From the NCBI GenBank assembly GCA_018697195.1, contig CM031879.1, positions 39,707,715 to 39,771,714 on the forward strand: a DNA stretch of 64,000 bases. Direction: 5' to 3'. The DNA comes from Certhia americana. Its lineage: Eukaryota; Chordata; Aves; Passeriformes; Certhiidae. The translations under genes and the position numbers were made by a program. This document shows, one piece after another, positions 25,301 through 37,973 of this stretch; the stretch's first letter is position 1, and every line of letters starts with the position of its first letter. The notes beneath the pieces were generated by a model. The model was not told where the DNA came from, ran no database searches, and saw only the letters and a list, made by a program, of their open reading frames with translations.

Positions 25301-28150
25301 CCATAACTTCAAAGAGAAAGAAAATCATATGTTAATTTATTCTATCGCAGACATACTGGACAGTTTTCAGACTCTAGAGGTTCTTTCTTGTGATGAAGCT
25401 GTCAAAACCTTACTAGAGTTTCTTCACTCCTAAAGGAATGATGATGTCTCTGATAAAATCAAAACATTTTTATACTGTATAAACTTTGCTAAGGAAGCAG
25501 AAAGGCTTGGTGTTTTTTCAAATTTCTACCTCATCATTTTTTGTGAAGACATATGCAATGATTTGTTACAATATTTATTAGATCCCAAAATAATTGAAAG
25601 AAAGTCCAAATTGGATATGAAAAAAAAAAAAAAAAAAAAAAAGAAAAAAGAAAATCCAGCTTTGAACAGTTTGAAATAGCAATGTAAGTCTGTCAATCAG
25701 TGTCTAAAAAATCATTGCAAAAGCCAAGAATTGTTGCTTCTCATCTAAGGAAAGTTTTTCCCAGCACCTAGATGACTCTGAATGTATAATCACAAAACTT
25801 AATACCAGAACTATTTCTTAGCTTTTAGTTGATTCAGAAAATCTGAGGAGCAGCACAACTCTGTGATAACACCAGCCGAAGAGAAAAGAAAATAATAGCA
25901 ACCTCCCCCCCAAAATACTCAAAAACTATAAGATGCAAAAACCCAAATCAAAAGAATAACAAAACCAAAGTTTGATTTGTTGGTCATGCCTCTGACAATA
26001 AAAAGGCATGAACTCTATTTTGCACAAGAAGCTACTGTTTTTGTGTGTGCACACATCACACAACTACTCTCATTCTGTTTGGAAATTAAAACATATCCAA
26101 CATTTAGAACTAAATATTCTAGTTTTGCTGGCATATTTCTCAGGTTGTAAAAAGTCATCAACATTATTAGTAGTACAATATATACATATGAAAAGTATAA
26201 CAATTCAAAAACCTTTTTCAACTCATTTTTTTCCCAATGCTGATTCTGATTTGCTTCCTTTTTTACTGTAATGACCCTAAACCAGTTGTTAATATTCCCT
26301 ATAATTACAAGTACTGCGTCCTTCACTTTTTTTAAGTACACAAGAGGAAAACCAAAACTCTATAATCAGACATAAATACATAAGAGTTTGAGGAAAATTT
26401 GCAAAGCCGCCTTGTTAGATCATTAAAATACTAATCTAAAAGAAATTGTGAAGTTAAGATTAAATGAAGTTGCTTAAAGCATGAATTATGCAGTTTTTCA
26501 AAGTCACTGTAAAGTTAAGAATTTCAGAGCAACCAGTTTGAATTAATAATAGTATATACTTGACTTCAGCAGTTGTCCAGGGAAATAATGGTTTTGGTCT
26601 GAATGATTCTGACTGTAATTTATGAGTTTCAGAAGCAGATTGTCCTCAGCATATTCTGAAGTTACTGGCATACAATGAATATATCTAGGAGGGTATTCAA
26701 AGACCTTAAAGCCATTGTATAGATTCTATGGCTGTTGTTGATCCACTGGAAATAGCAGGGATATAAAAAAAATGTCTTCAGCGATGGCATTCAAAGTTTG
26801 TCTATTCTCTTCACTAAAACTCCATATATGTAAATCAGAGGAGTTAGAAAAACTGATGAAAGTAAAATGTCGGGTTTGCACTTTTTGTCACATAGTCATT
26901 TGGAAGAATGAGATTTTCCAAGATGATAAAGTATGGATATTACGAATATGAGGATGTATGGTATATATCCTGATGAAAATTAATTTCCTGGATAATGGTT
27001 ATTGTAAATGAGTAGTATAAACTGTACATTTTCAGAAATATAACTTCAAGATATGCATGGAATTAGGAAGGAGTTTTATGCACATTTGGAGTAAGAAGAC
27101 AGTGTAATTTGTGTCTTTCTCAAGAGGCACAGGCACAATTTTAACTTACAGGAAATTATCATCACAATAGTAAATGAAAAAAAGACACTGAGGACTTGAG
27201 ATTGGCCAAAATAGGGTCTCACGTGTAAGTTATGTCACAGACAGACAGTCCCTTTCCTGTCTGAAAATATTTATTGCTTCATCATCTACACTTTCTCAAT
27301 AAAGTTACTATCTCAAATGACATGCTTTGTGGAAAAATGTTGCATTAGTTACATTAGCAATTAACACCTCTCTACCTGGAAACAGAACAAATGCTGCAAT
27401 ATTAACTTAATTTCAGAACTGATAATGTCATCGAAGTGAACTGTCAGGGGTTTACAATCTTAAGTCTTGTCATCAGCTCACCACTGGAAAGTGGTCTAGA
27501 AGTCTGAGAAGTCTGAGACTGAAAATGGGATACATGTGATTCGTGAAGGAGTCAAAAACACAGCTGCGTGGTAATCAGTCAAAGTAAGTATCAAACAGAC
27601 AGTAATGCAGCAAAAAATAGTTCAGTTAAACTTCTAAAATGAGTATTCAAATATTTCCTTATTAAAATTATTGGGATAGAGAGGTATTTTTTTTCTAAAC
27701 AAAATATCAGGGAAGTGATTAAAAATCTTTTGTGATCACATTGAGCTGTATTTCAATTACTCCTTTCTTTGGGTGTAAACATGTTTTCTTGTGACTAACT
27801 CATGAAACACAGGTGTTTTAGTTTCATTCTAAAGTTGTCTAACATACAGCTGTATTTATGTAGTTGACACCTTACTACAAGGCTACTGGATGATGGGGCT
27901 CCTTACTCAGACTGAGTAGTACAGATGTTGAAAAGCTTAGATTAGACTTGTCTTTCAAATGGCCTCAGTATAATAGCAGTTTAGTTTACCAGGAAGGGAA
28001 TTCATGATGCATTCAAATTAATTGCTAGATATACATATTTCTGTTCTCAGTAGACAAGATTTTCAGTAGTTTTTTTTTTTCTTTAAGTGAAAATTATGAT
28101 GATTTCAGCTGTTTAAATTAATGGGAGTGGTTCAGAAAAAGGCATAAATG
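22351..28150. other. AT-rich non-coding sequence
   Basis: No gene or mobile element was recognised. Open frames of 62-108 codons (for example 22714-23028 plus, 24569-24874 minus and 26015-26341 minus) show no domain; the pair near 26.0-26.3 kb overlap on opposite strands, as chance frames do. A long A run is listed separately. Confidence 0.55.
25620..25642. repeat. poly(A) tract, 23 bases, with A-rich continuation
   Basis: An uninterrupted A run followed by GAAAAAAGAAAA. No retroposon body was recognised upstream. Confidence 0.9.
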
Positions 28151-28480
28151 TATTTTATTGCCTGAAGGGTGGCTCCACATTATGAAATGATTGACCAAAG
28201 TTCCATCTTAATGCAGTCTTCCTCCTCTCTTGATCTCTATTATGAGCCCCTGCTCCCTCTCTGAGAAGCACTTGCCTCCACAGGTTGGGGGTTTTTTTCA
28301 GTCTCCCTTTTAGGGAATTTAGTTCTGTACTTGCCAAAAACCCCCAAATATGTAACATTCCACAGATAACAATAGAATATTTCTCTAGGGACAAAGAAGA
28401 ACCTCAAACAAGACAAACTGGACCCCAAGAACTCTTAATTAGTTGTCTTCCCACACAAGGAAGTTTGCTATTCATCTCTC
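28151..28480. other. slightly G+C-elevated patch, unrecognised
   Basis: Purine/pyrimidine-segregated sequence with several overlapping chance frames on both strands. On the minus strand it ends in GCAATAAAAT, a polyadenylation-like hexamer, so an old minus-strand LTR or gene-end remnant is conceivable. I recognise no family and assign no function. Confidence 0.3.
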
Positions 28481-30411
28481 AATAATGTTGTCTAGTCAGG
28501 AAAACAAATAAGGAGGCTGAAAGGAAACAAAAACAAAACAAAACAAACCCATAAACTATCAAAAAAATCAACTGTCCAAAATTATTAGCCGTAATTATGA
28601 TTGTAATGTTGAGACAGGATCAAGTGGAAGTGAAGGAGATGTCAGGTTTTGTATTCCTTCCTAAGGTGAGTTCCAAGATTATTTCTGCATTTTTTGTTAG
28701 ACACTATATGAATAAAAATAGGAACAAAAAATTGATGTCCAAATGAATGAATCTTGTATCAGTAATTTCACAGTGATCGTGTTTTAACAAAATAGTTTCT
28801 GTGGCTTTTAATTTGAGAATAGTAAGGGCCCTAACCACTAGATCTTCAAACATAAATCTTATTTTGTACCCCTACTGAGTATAGCTAAAGCAGATATTGG
28901 CACCAAGCCTGTCATCACAACACTGAAACACAAAGCTTTAATTGAAATAGAAAATATGCTGCACCTGTCTGTTAGGATCCTTATCAGATGAAAGGGACTT
29001 TAATAATTTCTGGCTTGATTATTGGGATGTTCACTATTTTAAAAGTATTGCTTAATTTGATTTAATTTTAAAATATTTTAATATCCCATCAAACTAGTGA
29101 AAAGTACATAATAGTTTATGTTACCTTATAGAAGAAGCAGAATTAAACACTGTCTTGCCTTACCAGTTTTTCAGGTAGGCAGTGAATGGAAAAAAAAAAT
29201 CTTAATTAAAGACAGATCTGAAATACACAAGAACAAAAGAAGCAAAGTGCCAGTACTTTCAATTTGAATTGATAAGTATTTCTGAGATAGGAAAGAATAA
29301 AAAAAAGAAAAAACCCAAAACAACTAACTTGTGGAAGATTGACAGAATCACAGTGGGAAGAACAATTTTTTCTTTCTTAATGTTGTAAATAATACCATTA
29401 TTTCTTTCTTTTTTAAATTGTACTTTTCACTGAAGAACTCACAAAGCTGCTGCCAGATACTAACATATTTTAGTTCACTTTAGAGCAGACTGAAATAATT
29501 AGATATGTTTCTTTGGTAAACAGAAGAGGACACAGAGAGAAAGGTATTTCCCTCTTGGATAGAATTAATTAAGTATCCAAGTTATAGATATGCAGACATT
29601 TCTCTGAGGAGACTTAAATTGATGTCCAAGTCACATGAAAGACAAAAGTTCTCTATCTTAGTTCACAGGATAAATACTGCAGTTGCTTGCTTTTGCTCAC
29701 GTCTCAGAGCTTAAGTTAAGAACTGCTAGGAAAAATACAAATGCTTGAACTGTATCATAACAGTAAAGATACTTTATAGGATCATGTCCCCTTGTTCAAG
29801 AGAGCCTTCTGAAGAAGCAGCATGCAGAATCCCATACTTCTTAATTCTTAGTAAAAATGTGTGTATTACAGTGTGTCCTCTCTCTCTGTCACAAACAGGA
29901 AGAGAGACATGCATCATTTGAGAATTTATATCATTCATGGAGTAAGAACAGTGAAGAAAATCATTATGTACTGCAATATCGCTTGCTGCTTTGTGTTAGG
30001 GAAATGCTGAGAGACAAATGGAACACAATATTTATAAATAATTCCTCAATACTTATTCTTTTATTCTATGCTAGATATTCTAAGACATTCCATGCAGAAT
30101 TGGACTGTATGCTGCTAGGTGTTCAATAGATTTATGACTAAGAGCCTTCCCTGTTGAAATTTACAGTCTAATTATAAGAGGAAATAGATGGGTACACTGT
30201 CCAAAAACAAGTAAATTGTGGTTACACAACTATGGATCTTGTTTTATTATGCCTCATGTCATAATAGATTTCATATTTTTTCTCAACTACATGTCTTAAA
30301 AGAAATAAAGTTGTAATTACCCTGGCACAAAGCTACTATTTAAGAGAAAGGGAAGACTATTAATATGCTGCTTCTTGTTTTGGTTTGTTCTGCTTTAGTA
30401 TCAAATTTAAT

Positions 30412-30427
30412 AAAAAAAAAAAAAAAA
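30412..30427. repeat. poly(A) tract, 16 bases
   Basis: An uninterrupted A run without a recognisable adjoining retroposon. Confidence 0.85.
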
Positions 30428-31781
30428 GTTAAGAATTGAGAAAGGTAAAGGAAAACATAGAAAAAGGAGTAATTCTTTGAATGAATATAAGAGTCAAAAT
30501 CAAAGGGTCTGCTAAGAAAAAGAAATGTTCCAGAAATTTCTACTGGCAGAAAAAAAGACTCATAAAACTTCATTTTGTATCAAAAATAGATCTAATTTTT
30601 CTTTCCTTTATGAAGTGATCAAAGCTCAACAATATTCTTCGTGTACCGTTTCAGCATGGATTGTTCATCAGTCATTGTCCTAAAAGTTATATACTCAAAT
30701 CCAAAGTAATCCCTTGTTTTTAATAAAAGACAAAAAAAAATTAAGGCAATCATGGACTAGCTATAATATTATCATGTTAGCTGTTCTTGCTTGCAACCTG
30801 CAGAATCGAAGTGAAAATTTAAGGTAAACTTACATAAGGTAAAGATTTTGTGATGCAGGATAGTGTTTCTATGTAGAATATAGAGCTTTGGAACTAGAAG
30901 AACACATTTTTAAATGAAATGTTGTACAGTTTCCTATAAAAGTTATTGGCCTTGGGAATAAGAAGGGAAGCAAAAATATAAGTGTAACACCTGAAAATAA
31001 GGGGTCGACTGTGTATAAAAGAAAATTATTAAAGGATTTCTGTAATATTTTTTTTACTTTTCTCTCATAATTCATCTGGAATAATAATTTTGGTGGTGGT
31101 GGGTTTTTTGGTTTGCTTTTTTTTGTTTGTTTAGATTTCATTGAAATTAATGCTAAATTCTTTGTTCTGAGATAATCTATATCTCACTGGCCCACTAAGC
31201 TGCACATCTTGTAGCAAAAAAGCCCAACTGGCCTACTGGAAGACTATGAGATACTTAAACCATAACGTAAATACATCATAAGAACAAAATAAAAAGTTAA
31301 TTCAATACTTTCCTTGCAGTTTTTCTGCTATTAGATTGTTATTTTGCTAAAACAGGGGCAAGGAAACCAGACAACCCATATTTACTAGCACTATCACAAA
31401 AACTAAGGGACTATGACTTCAACATGTAGGGTACCTTCCTTTTATAATGTTTATAATGTATGACTGAATTTATGTTTGCAGTCCATATATGTTTTCTAAG
31501 GCAGCAATTCCTGTTTCCTTATTCTTATTGAAATAATATAAATATGGAAAATAATATATATGGAAAGGCAAAGGTAATATAACACATCAATCGCCGCTTC
31601 TAAAAAATGGAGAAAAGAAGAAAAGTACTGAATTAAAATGGACTTAACAGATCAATCAAAATCAATCATTTATGCAATAATGTATATTGGAAACTTGCAA
31701 AAATATTCAAGCTATCCAAAATGGAAGTAGAAAAAGAAGGAAAAAGGCTTAGTAAAAACAAAGAATAATAGATTCTTAGTC

Positions 31782-31815
31782 GAATAATACGTATTTAAAA
31801 AAATACATATTATTC
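31782..31815. repeat. near-perfect inverted repeat, 15-base arms
   Basis: GAATAATACGTATTT and AAATACATATTATTC pair at 14 of 15 positions around an AAAA loop. The single C-A mismatch could be a G-to-A substitution in one arm. Confidence 0.85.
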
Positions 31816-32588
31816 AGAAAACTATTAGAAAATTATCTAGATAAAAGAAAAAAATAAAACACTTTAATATTATATGAAATTATCATAGGTATATTGGTCT
31901 TACATGAAATTCTTAATTTTCAACAGCCTCTTTCATATGATTTGTTCTTTCTATGGTATTTTAGTTGTCCTCTAAAAGTTTTAATCTAAATATTTATTTT
32001 GCCTTTAATTTCATTGAATTGAAGAGTGATTGTAACTCAAAACAATATAAATAATCTTCTTCCCTTGTAATATGCTATTAGGTATTGTAATGATAAAAAA
32101 AAAGCTAATATAGAACTGAGAATTTCAATGAGATTTTTTACTTGGATTTCAGGATACAATGATCTAATGATGATGTTAGCTGTAGTGAAGAACTACCCCA
32201 TATAGACTGTTCTGTACTAGTATTATGTCTACATTATAAAGTTTTCAGAATATTTCCAGGGAATTTTTAATTTTAAAAATGAATTTTATTATGATTCTTC
32301 TAATTAAAACATACTCACAATGATCATGCTTCTGTGACATAAGAAAACTTTCTTTCTAGTTAATTTAGGAGGTACTAAAGACACAGTTCACCCTGCTTTC
32401 TACAACACTATGGGTGGCATTCAGATAACGTCAGCTGGGACATCTAAATTTGCACATAGAAAAAGAGGAAATACAGGAAATACAGGAAGGAAATATACTA
32501 ATTAGTTTAATGAGTTTTAGTGGAATGACCAATATGCAACCAATATACAAGATAGAGCCTATTGTAAGAGAAGAATATGAAAGGTGTC

Positions 32589-32616
32589 TTTTTTTTTTTT
32601 TTTTTTTTTTTTTTTT
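32589..32616. repeat. poly(T) tract, 28 bases
   Basis: The longest pure homopolymer I found in the window. Its true length is uncertain because such runs are error-prone in sequencing. The poly-Lys and poly-Phe stretches in frames crossing it are artefacts. Confidence 0.85.
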
Positions 32617-33838
32617 CCAGAAGTGGATTCTCTGCAAATGACATTGCTAAATTACTTATCACATTCTTTGAACAACTCAGTGACATACAGAACATTATAA
32701 TAATTTTAAAACAGACCATTAGAGGTAATATTGTTTTAGACGTGTAGATTAATCTTATAATAACAGTGGTTTTTAAATGTTTATAAAAGTACTTGGGAAT
32801 TTGGAAAGGCTAGCAGATAGAGAATATTAAATTTGAAATGTATTAGCTTTAGACAATTACAAGGGAGACTGTTTGCAGACAGTTAGGTACTCTGAACTGC
32901 AGAAAAAATTCTATGAACCAAAGATGGGAAACTTGCAGTCCTCACTATGATGAAAACTTTTAAAGTCACTGCTTATTCTAAAACATCCATGTTAATGTAT
33001 ATAAAACAATAATAGTATAGTCTAATGCAGAGACAATGAAAACAGCAACATAAACAAAGTTAACACATTTTCCAAACTATGTAATTACCAAGAATGCAAG
33101 TGCTTGAGATTTGAATTTGCTAGTGATTGCACTCTATCTCTCATTCATGTTCAAATAATACAGAGAACCTCTTTACTGAGAAAATTATTAGAGTACAAAA
33201 AATTTATTCCAGCTAGTTTGCAATTGAAAGCACATACCACTGTAGTTTTTCTAAACTTAAAAAGATCTCAGGTTTTATAATTCAATCATTCTCTTAGATA
33301 AATGGAAAATGAGACATGCAAAATTCTGGTTTAAAAAATTGTTTTGTTTTCCATATGCTAGGTAATCCCCTCTTCTATGAATTCAGACATTCATAATTCT
33401 TTTATTATGCAAAACTATTCAGAGGTCTAGATCTATAAATCAGAGCATGTTGATCCATCACCATATGGCTCCATCTAGACTTGCATTGCCTCCCTTGTTG
33501 GCAGCACTGCACCATTGCCTTTCTGGCATTCCATTGAGAGCTCTCATAAGGTGCAGGGAAAATTATCTCCTTAATATAAAACTGATTGCAAAATAAAGAT
33601 GATATAAAACCAGCTGAATAATTTTTGACATGGGTCTCAGAAAGAGATTAAATGGTCCTTAGAACTAAAGCAGAATTGCAGTGCTCCTTGCATCACAGAA
33701 ATTTCTGAGCCAGTTCTCTCGTATATCATCCTTTATCTTACCTTTCTGACTTTATTTTCCAGTAGGCTAATGAGTACTGTATGTATTCTGAAGTGTTTGT
33801 GATGTACTCATTAAAGTAAGAACTTTCAAAATATTAAG

Positions 33839-34580
33839 TGTTGGAGTCTGGAATTATGAGGAATATTTCTTTGCATGTTTAAGAGATTTTAGAATCTCTG
33901 ACAAACAGTGCTTTTAATCTTTGTTCATGGAAAAAGGGCTTTTAGGCTCTGGAATGAAGCAGAGTTTTCAAGAGTGTGTATTAGATAGTGGAATAGTTTT
34001 ACCACAGGGTGAGAATTTTAGATATATGGGGTTTTTGGGATGGTAAACAGGTGAAGACAAGATGGAGAAGTCCACATGGCTTTTGGGTTTCTTCCTTCTT
34101 CCTCATCTGCCTCCATGTTCTGCAGTGAGGTGGCACATTATGGTTGGCTTAGAATAGAGTTTAACCTTCTAACATAGATAATAGTTATTGGAGAAGTATT
34201 ATACATACTGATTATGTGGATTATAGTAAAAGTATCCACGCCACCCTGAAGGTGGGAGCATTTGAGCATTAAGCATTTAGCATTTGGGATTTGGGTTTTT
34301 GTGCCTTGAACTGACCTGCAATGAAGAGTTCTACAGGTCAGAAACAGAATGTAATGATAAGAAATAATAAACTATGAAGAAAACATCAGAAGAGAAAAGC
34401 CTCATGACCTGTTCTTCAAACTCTCTGGCTGGGACAAAAAAAAACTCTCTTTGCATTCTTGTGTGACAGAGAAAAACAGCCGATCGGCAGAGACACACAA
34501 AAATATTTTTTATAATTAAGAGAATTAAGTCTTTCTGAAAACCCTTCAACCTGAAATCTGTACTGTCTCCCTTCCCAAAC
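33839..34580 (+). mobile_element. possible ERVL-type solo LTR remnant
   Basis: The block resembles songbird ERVL-type long terminal repeats as I remember them. It starts TGTTGGAGTCTGG, then has GAAGACAAGATGGAGAAG and a pyrimidine-rich TTCTTCCTTCTTCCTC segment. Next come a promoter-like stretch with AGTAAAAGTATCC where a TATA box would sit, CACGCCACCCTG just after it, and AATAAA at 34366-34371 as a polyadenylation signal in the expected order. There is no second LTR or gag/pol/env coding nearby, so it would be a solo LTR. The 5' boundary is plausible; the 3' boundary is uncertain and no target-site duplication was found. The assignment is from recalled pattern and order of motifs. Confidence 0.4.
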
Positions 34581-37500
34581 AGTCAGAAAGAAAGCTATAC
34601 AAGAGATCATCGTATCTGCTTTGCCTGCCAAGCAAAGTTTACGTTAGCGTTTTAGTTCATATCAGGAGTGAAGTCTCAAAGTAGTCATACCCACTTAGTG
34701 TACATTGTTTCAAATGTCAGATGTGGACATAAAGTGTGGATTTTGAGTTTGGTTTTGATAATGCAGAACCAGATAAAGTTTTCTAAGAGCACAGCTAATG
34801 TCAAACCTCTCATTTGTTTACTCCTTCCCAGAGGAGTAAACAAAATATAATATAAACTACAACCACCCAACATATATGTAGTGATGACCTCACCTCCATC
34901 TTCTTGAAAGCCATTCTATTGGGCTAAAGTAGATCACCTTGCAAGTACTTTGAGGAAAAAGAATAATTTCAGACTGAATTTTAATTCAAAAACTTTTCTG
35001 GTCAAAAAGATATTGTGGAATGATTTATAGCAAAAGCAGCATTTCCCTTCAGTTAAAAACACCTTCTCAAAATGTATATTATATATTGAAATATAAAGAA
35101 AAGTTTTATCTTATACCACTATTTTAAGATGATCAGAAACAAAAATTCTCAGTTCATTAACTGGATAGTTTCAAGATGTGGAACAAATTATCAAGTTATG
35201 TCAAACAGCATAGATATAACTCTCAGTTTTTACTTTATCTAAAACCCAAGGCACTAACAAACCTTAAACCAAGGATGATCACAGGTGCAAAAAACCAATC
35301 AGGGTTTAATTTCTTCAGTCATCTACATTATGCACGGCCAGCTAGCCAGCAAAGGGAAAGAAAGTTGGTTAACAAGAATTATTCCCAGAGCTCCACAGAT
35401 ATAATTAATATTGCAGGTATACATAGACACAAATGATGAAGAATACTGAATAGTCTTATATGAAAACTGAGGGGTAAAACCCTTTAGTAGCAGTAATTAT
35501 GACAGACAGTGTCCTGCTTTGTAGAAGAAGCTCTTAATAGTTTTACACCCAAGAGAAAACATAGAGTGTGCCATATAGGCACAGAAAGTTATCCTCACAC
35601 ACACACAATTCAAAGAGTATCACTTAGAATAAGGTAATGGTTTTGAACATTAGGTAGTAAGTCTTTGCATCAGGTAAACTGAAAGATAGTCATTTAATCT
35701 TGGATAGTTATTGATCTGTACTTTGTGCTTGTCCACACACAGAATTCTACTCTCCCTCATCGTTTAAGTGTTGCATTAGGTAAAAATGGATGAGGAATTT
35801 CATCTGAGATCTGGACACTGCTTGATCTTTGAATCACATCCTATTCCCGGGAAGAAATCTGAAACAATCGGTCACTCAATATTTTTCTTATGGAGAGCTT
35901 GGATTTTTTTCACTTATGTAATACCTATGCCAGAAGTATTACTTCTTTACTTTGAATAGCTCAAAGTGTTTTAAATGAACAGTCTTAGGTAAGTGGGTTT
36001 GCTAGTCTCCTGTGAACTAAGGCATCAGCAGCCTTTATTTCAAATCAACCTTACAAAGAGCAGCAGGAAAACATTAGCAGATGTGTGTATATGAACACAT
36101 TGCAGCCAAGACAGAGCAGCTCATGTAGTGCTATTGCTTCTAAAATGATAAAGCACTGGAGTGATTCTCCATTATGAGCATCAAACTAAGATATAACCTC
36201 AATCATCTGAGCAGCTACTCAATCTAAAAGACATAAAACATACCTTGTGCAAAATGCAAGCAATTCTTGAAAATGTAAGGGGAGTTGTTGTTATTGAGCG
36301 TCACAATTTGCAGCATAAAATAATCCATAGTATTAATATTATATAGTACTAGTATTTTAAATTATTTCCAAATTACAGGAAGAGCAGTTTAAAATATGTG
36401 ATTCTTACAGGTAACTGCCCATGAAGGTCGAATTACAGAATTGGTATAGAATGTGTCCCCAGAAAGGGACCAACCATTGATATATTTGCTGACATCATAC
36501 AAAAGATCTGTAGCTTGAAATCTGGGCGTAAAAGAAAAGCCACTTATACAGCAAAAGAATTCATAATAAGTGACATAAGAGCAGTCACTTCAGGAGAACC
36601 ATGCCATTAAGGTAACAGAAGTGACCTTGTGGAGTAACAGATGAGAGGCTGGCTTTAGCTGTAGGTATAATAGAAAGAGGACATGGAACTGCTGAGGCTC
36701 CAGCCTGCTCAGTTTTGGTTACTATATTTTGGCCAAAAGTGGAGAAAAACTCAGAAGAGAGAAAACTAGAGTAAGATTTCAAGCAAGTAAAAATTATCCC
36801 TTGTCAATAAGAAACAGCAGCCAAGTAAAATCAGAGCTATAAATGAGGAATCTGTTGGTCAGAAATCTTGGAAAAAATCATAACTTTATCCTTTCAATGC
36901 ATCTTATATAGAAACTGGCTCTATTGAGATATTGCTAAAATTATTTCACATAGCCTACACAACTGAGATAGTATATGAAAATTAAAGATAAACATTTCTG
37001 AGATCATGACATCTTCAAATGTGAAGGAATTAAAAAAGTATGATATAAAATCCAAATTCTTAATGTTCAAACTTTTAAAACTGATTTCTGGTATTACAGA
37101 AAGAAAATTTGCTAGGCAAAGAAAAAATCTGTAGGAATTATATAACAAGAGCAATGTGTGAAGCGTGAGACAATTTTATGTTCAGTCGGTGATAAGAAAC
37201 TTCATATTCATGGACCAAAACTAAAAAATTATATATTGTTGAAGTAATGTAGTACTCAAGCCACTCCAGAGATGTTCAAGGTTTACTGGAAGATATCAGA
37301 GAGGAAGGTTTGACTATTTTGTAGGAGATTATGGATGATTTGTATCAAATAAAGGACATCCAAGTGAAACATAAGTATTTTTCCATCAAGAGCCAGGAGG
37401 TAAAACACCTCACCTACTACTACTACTACTGCTACTACTATTACTAATAAAAATAATAAAACCCAGACACAATAAAGAGAAAGGTACACAAATAAGTTAT

Positions 37501-37689
37501 GTTGCTATTAGATCTATTGAAAAACAAGAATCACCTAGAACTAACTTTTCCACCCAAGTGATGGACACTCTAAGAGTTTCTAAGTCCCATGCAGCTCATC
37601 ATTCTTTTTACACTTAATAAGTACTTCCTTTTAGGATATCTGCTTTATCCCTTTAAACACAGCAACAACATTCTCATGACAGGTTTGAT
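34581..37689. other. AT-rich non-coding sequence
   Basis: No gene or mobile element was recognised. A short (CA)7 run lies near 35597-35610 and a (CTA)n microsatellite is listed separately. Confidence 0.55.
37414..37449. repeat. (CTA)n microsatellite, slightly interrupted
   Basis: CTA triplets with one GCT interruption degrade into CTAATAA-type sequence to about 37460. The poly-Val in a minus-strand frame crossing it is an artefact. Confidence 0.85.
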
Positions 37690-37973
37690 GCATCTCCAGT
37701 GATAGAACCTGAGGGAACAGCAAGAATCTGTGCCAGGAGAGGTTTAGATTAGATATCAGGATAAGGTTCTTCAAATCAGAAGAAAGTTCTTCACCCAGAG
37801 GGTGGTTGGGCACTGGAACAGGGAAGTGGTCACAGCACCAACCTGACAGAGTTCAAGAAGTGTTTGGACAATGCTCTCAGGCACATGGTGTGTCCTGTGT
37901 AAGGCCAGGAGCTGGACTCAATTATCCTTGTGAATCCCTTCTAACTCAGGATATTCTTTAAGCTATTCATTGT
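37690..37973 (+). mobile_element. CR1 LINE, 3' end with reverse-transcriptase C-terminus remnant
   Basis: A 5'-truncated CR1 copy of about 280 bases. It contains AGGAGAGGTTTAGATTAGA, AAAGTTCTTCACCCAGAGGG, GAAGTGGTCACAGCACCAAC and TTCAAGAAGTGTTTGGACAA, all diagnostic of the last part of CR1 ORF2. The element then ends at CTCAGGATATTCT. A conceptual reading gives LTEFKKCLDNALRHM, the conserved CR1 ORF2 C-terminal peptide, with stops and shifts upstream. It is non-functional. It is the same subfamily as the plus-strand copy at 51.7-52.4 kb, since both share the LTEFKK...ALRHM block and the GGATATTCT-type end. Confidence 0.93.

Larger units (their letters stand above)
28481..33838. other. AT-rich non-coding sequence
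   Basis: No gene or mobile element was recognised. It contains an A/C-rich stretch with AAAAC repeats near 28528-28550, a T/G-rich stretch near 31090-31135, two long homopolymers and one long hairpin listed separately. Open frames are short and featureless. Confidence 0.55.

Noticed and set aside
26008..26341. Overlapping 87- and 108-codon frames on opposite strands
   Set aside because: Neither has a recognisable domain; coincident frames on both strands are typical of chance.
34479..34488. GCCGATCGGC, a perfect 10-base palindrome with two CpGs
   Set aside because: Rare locally but too short to interpret; it may simply belong to the putative LTR.
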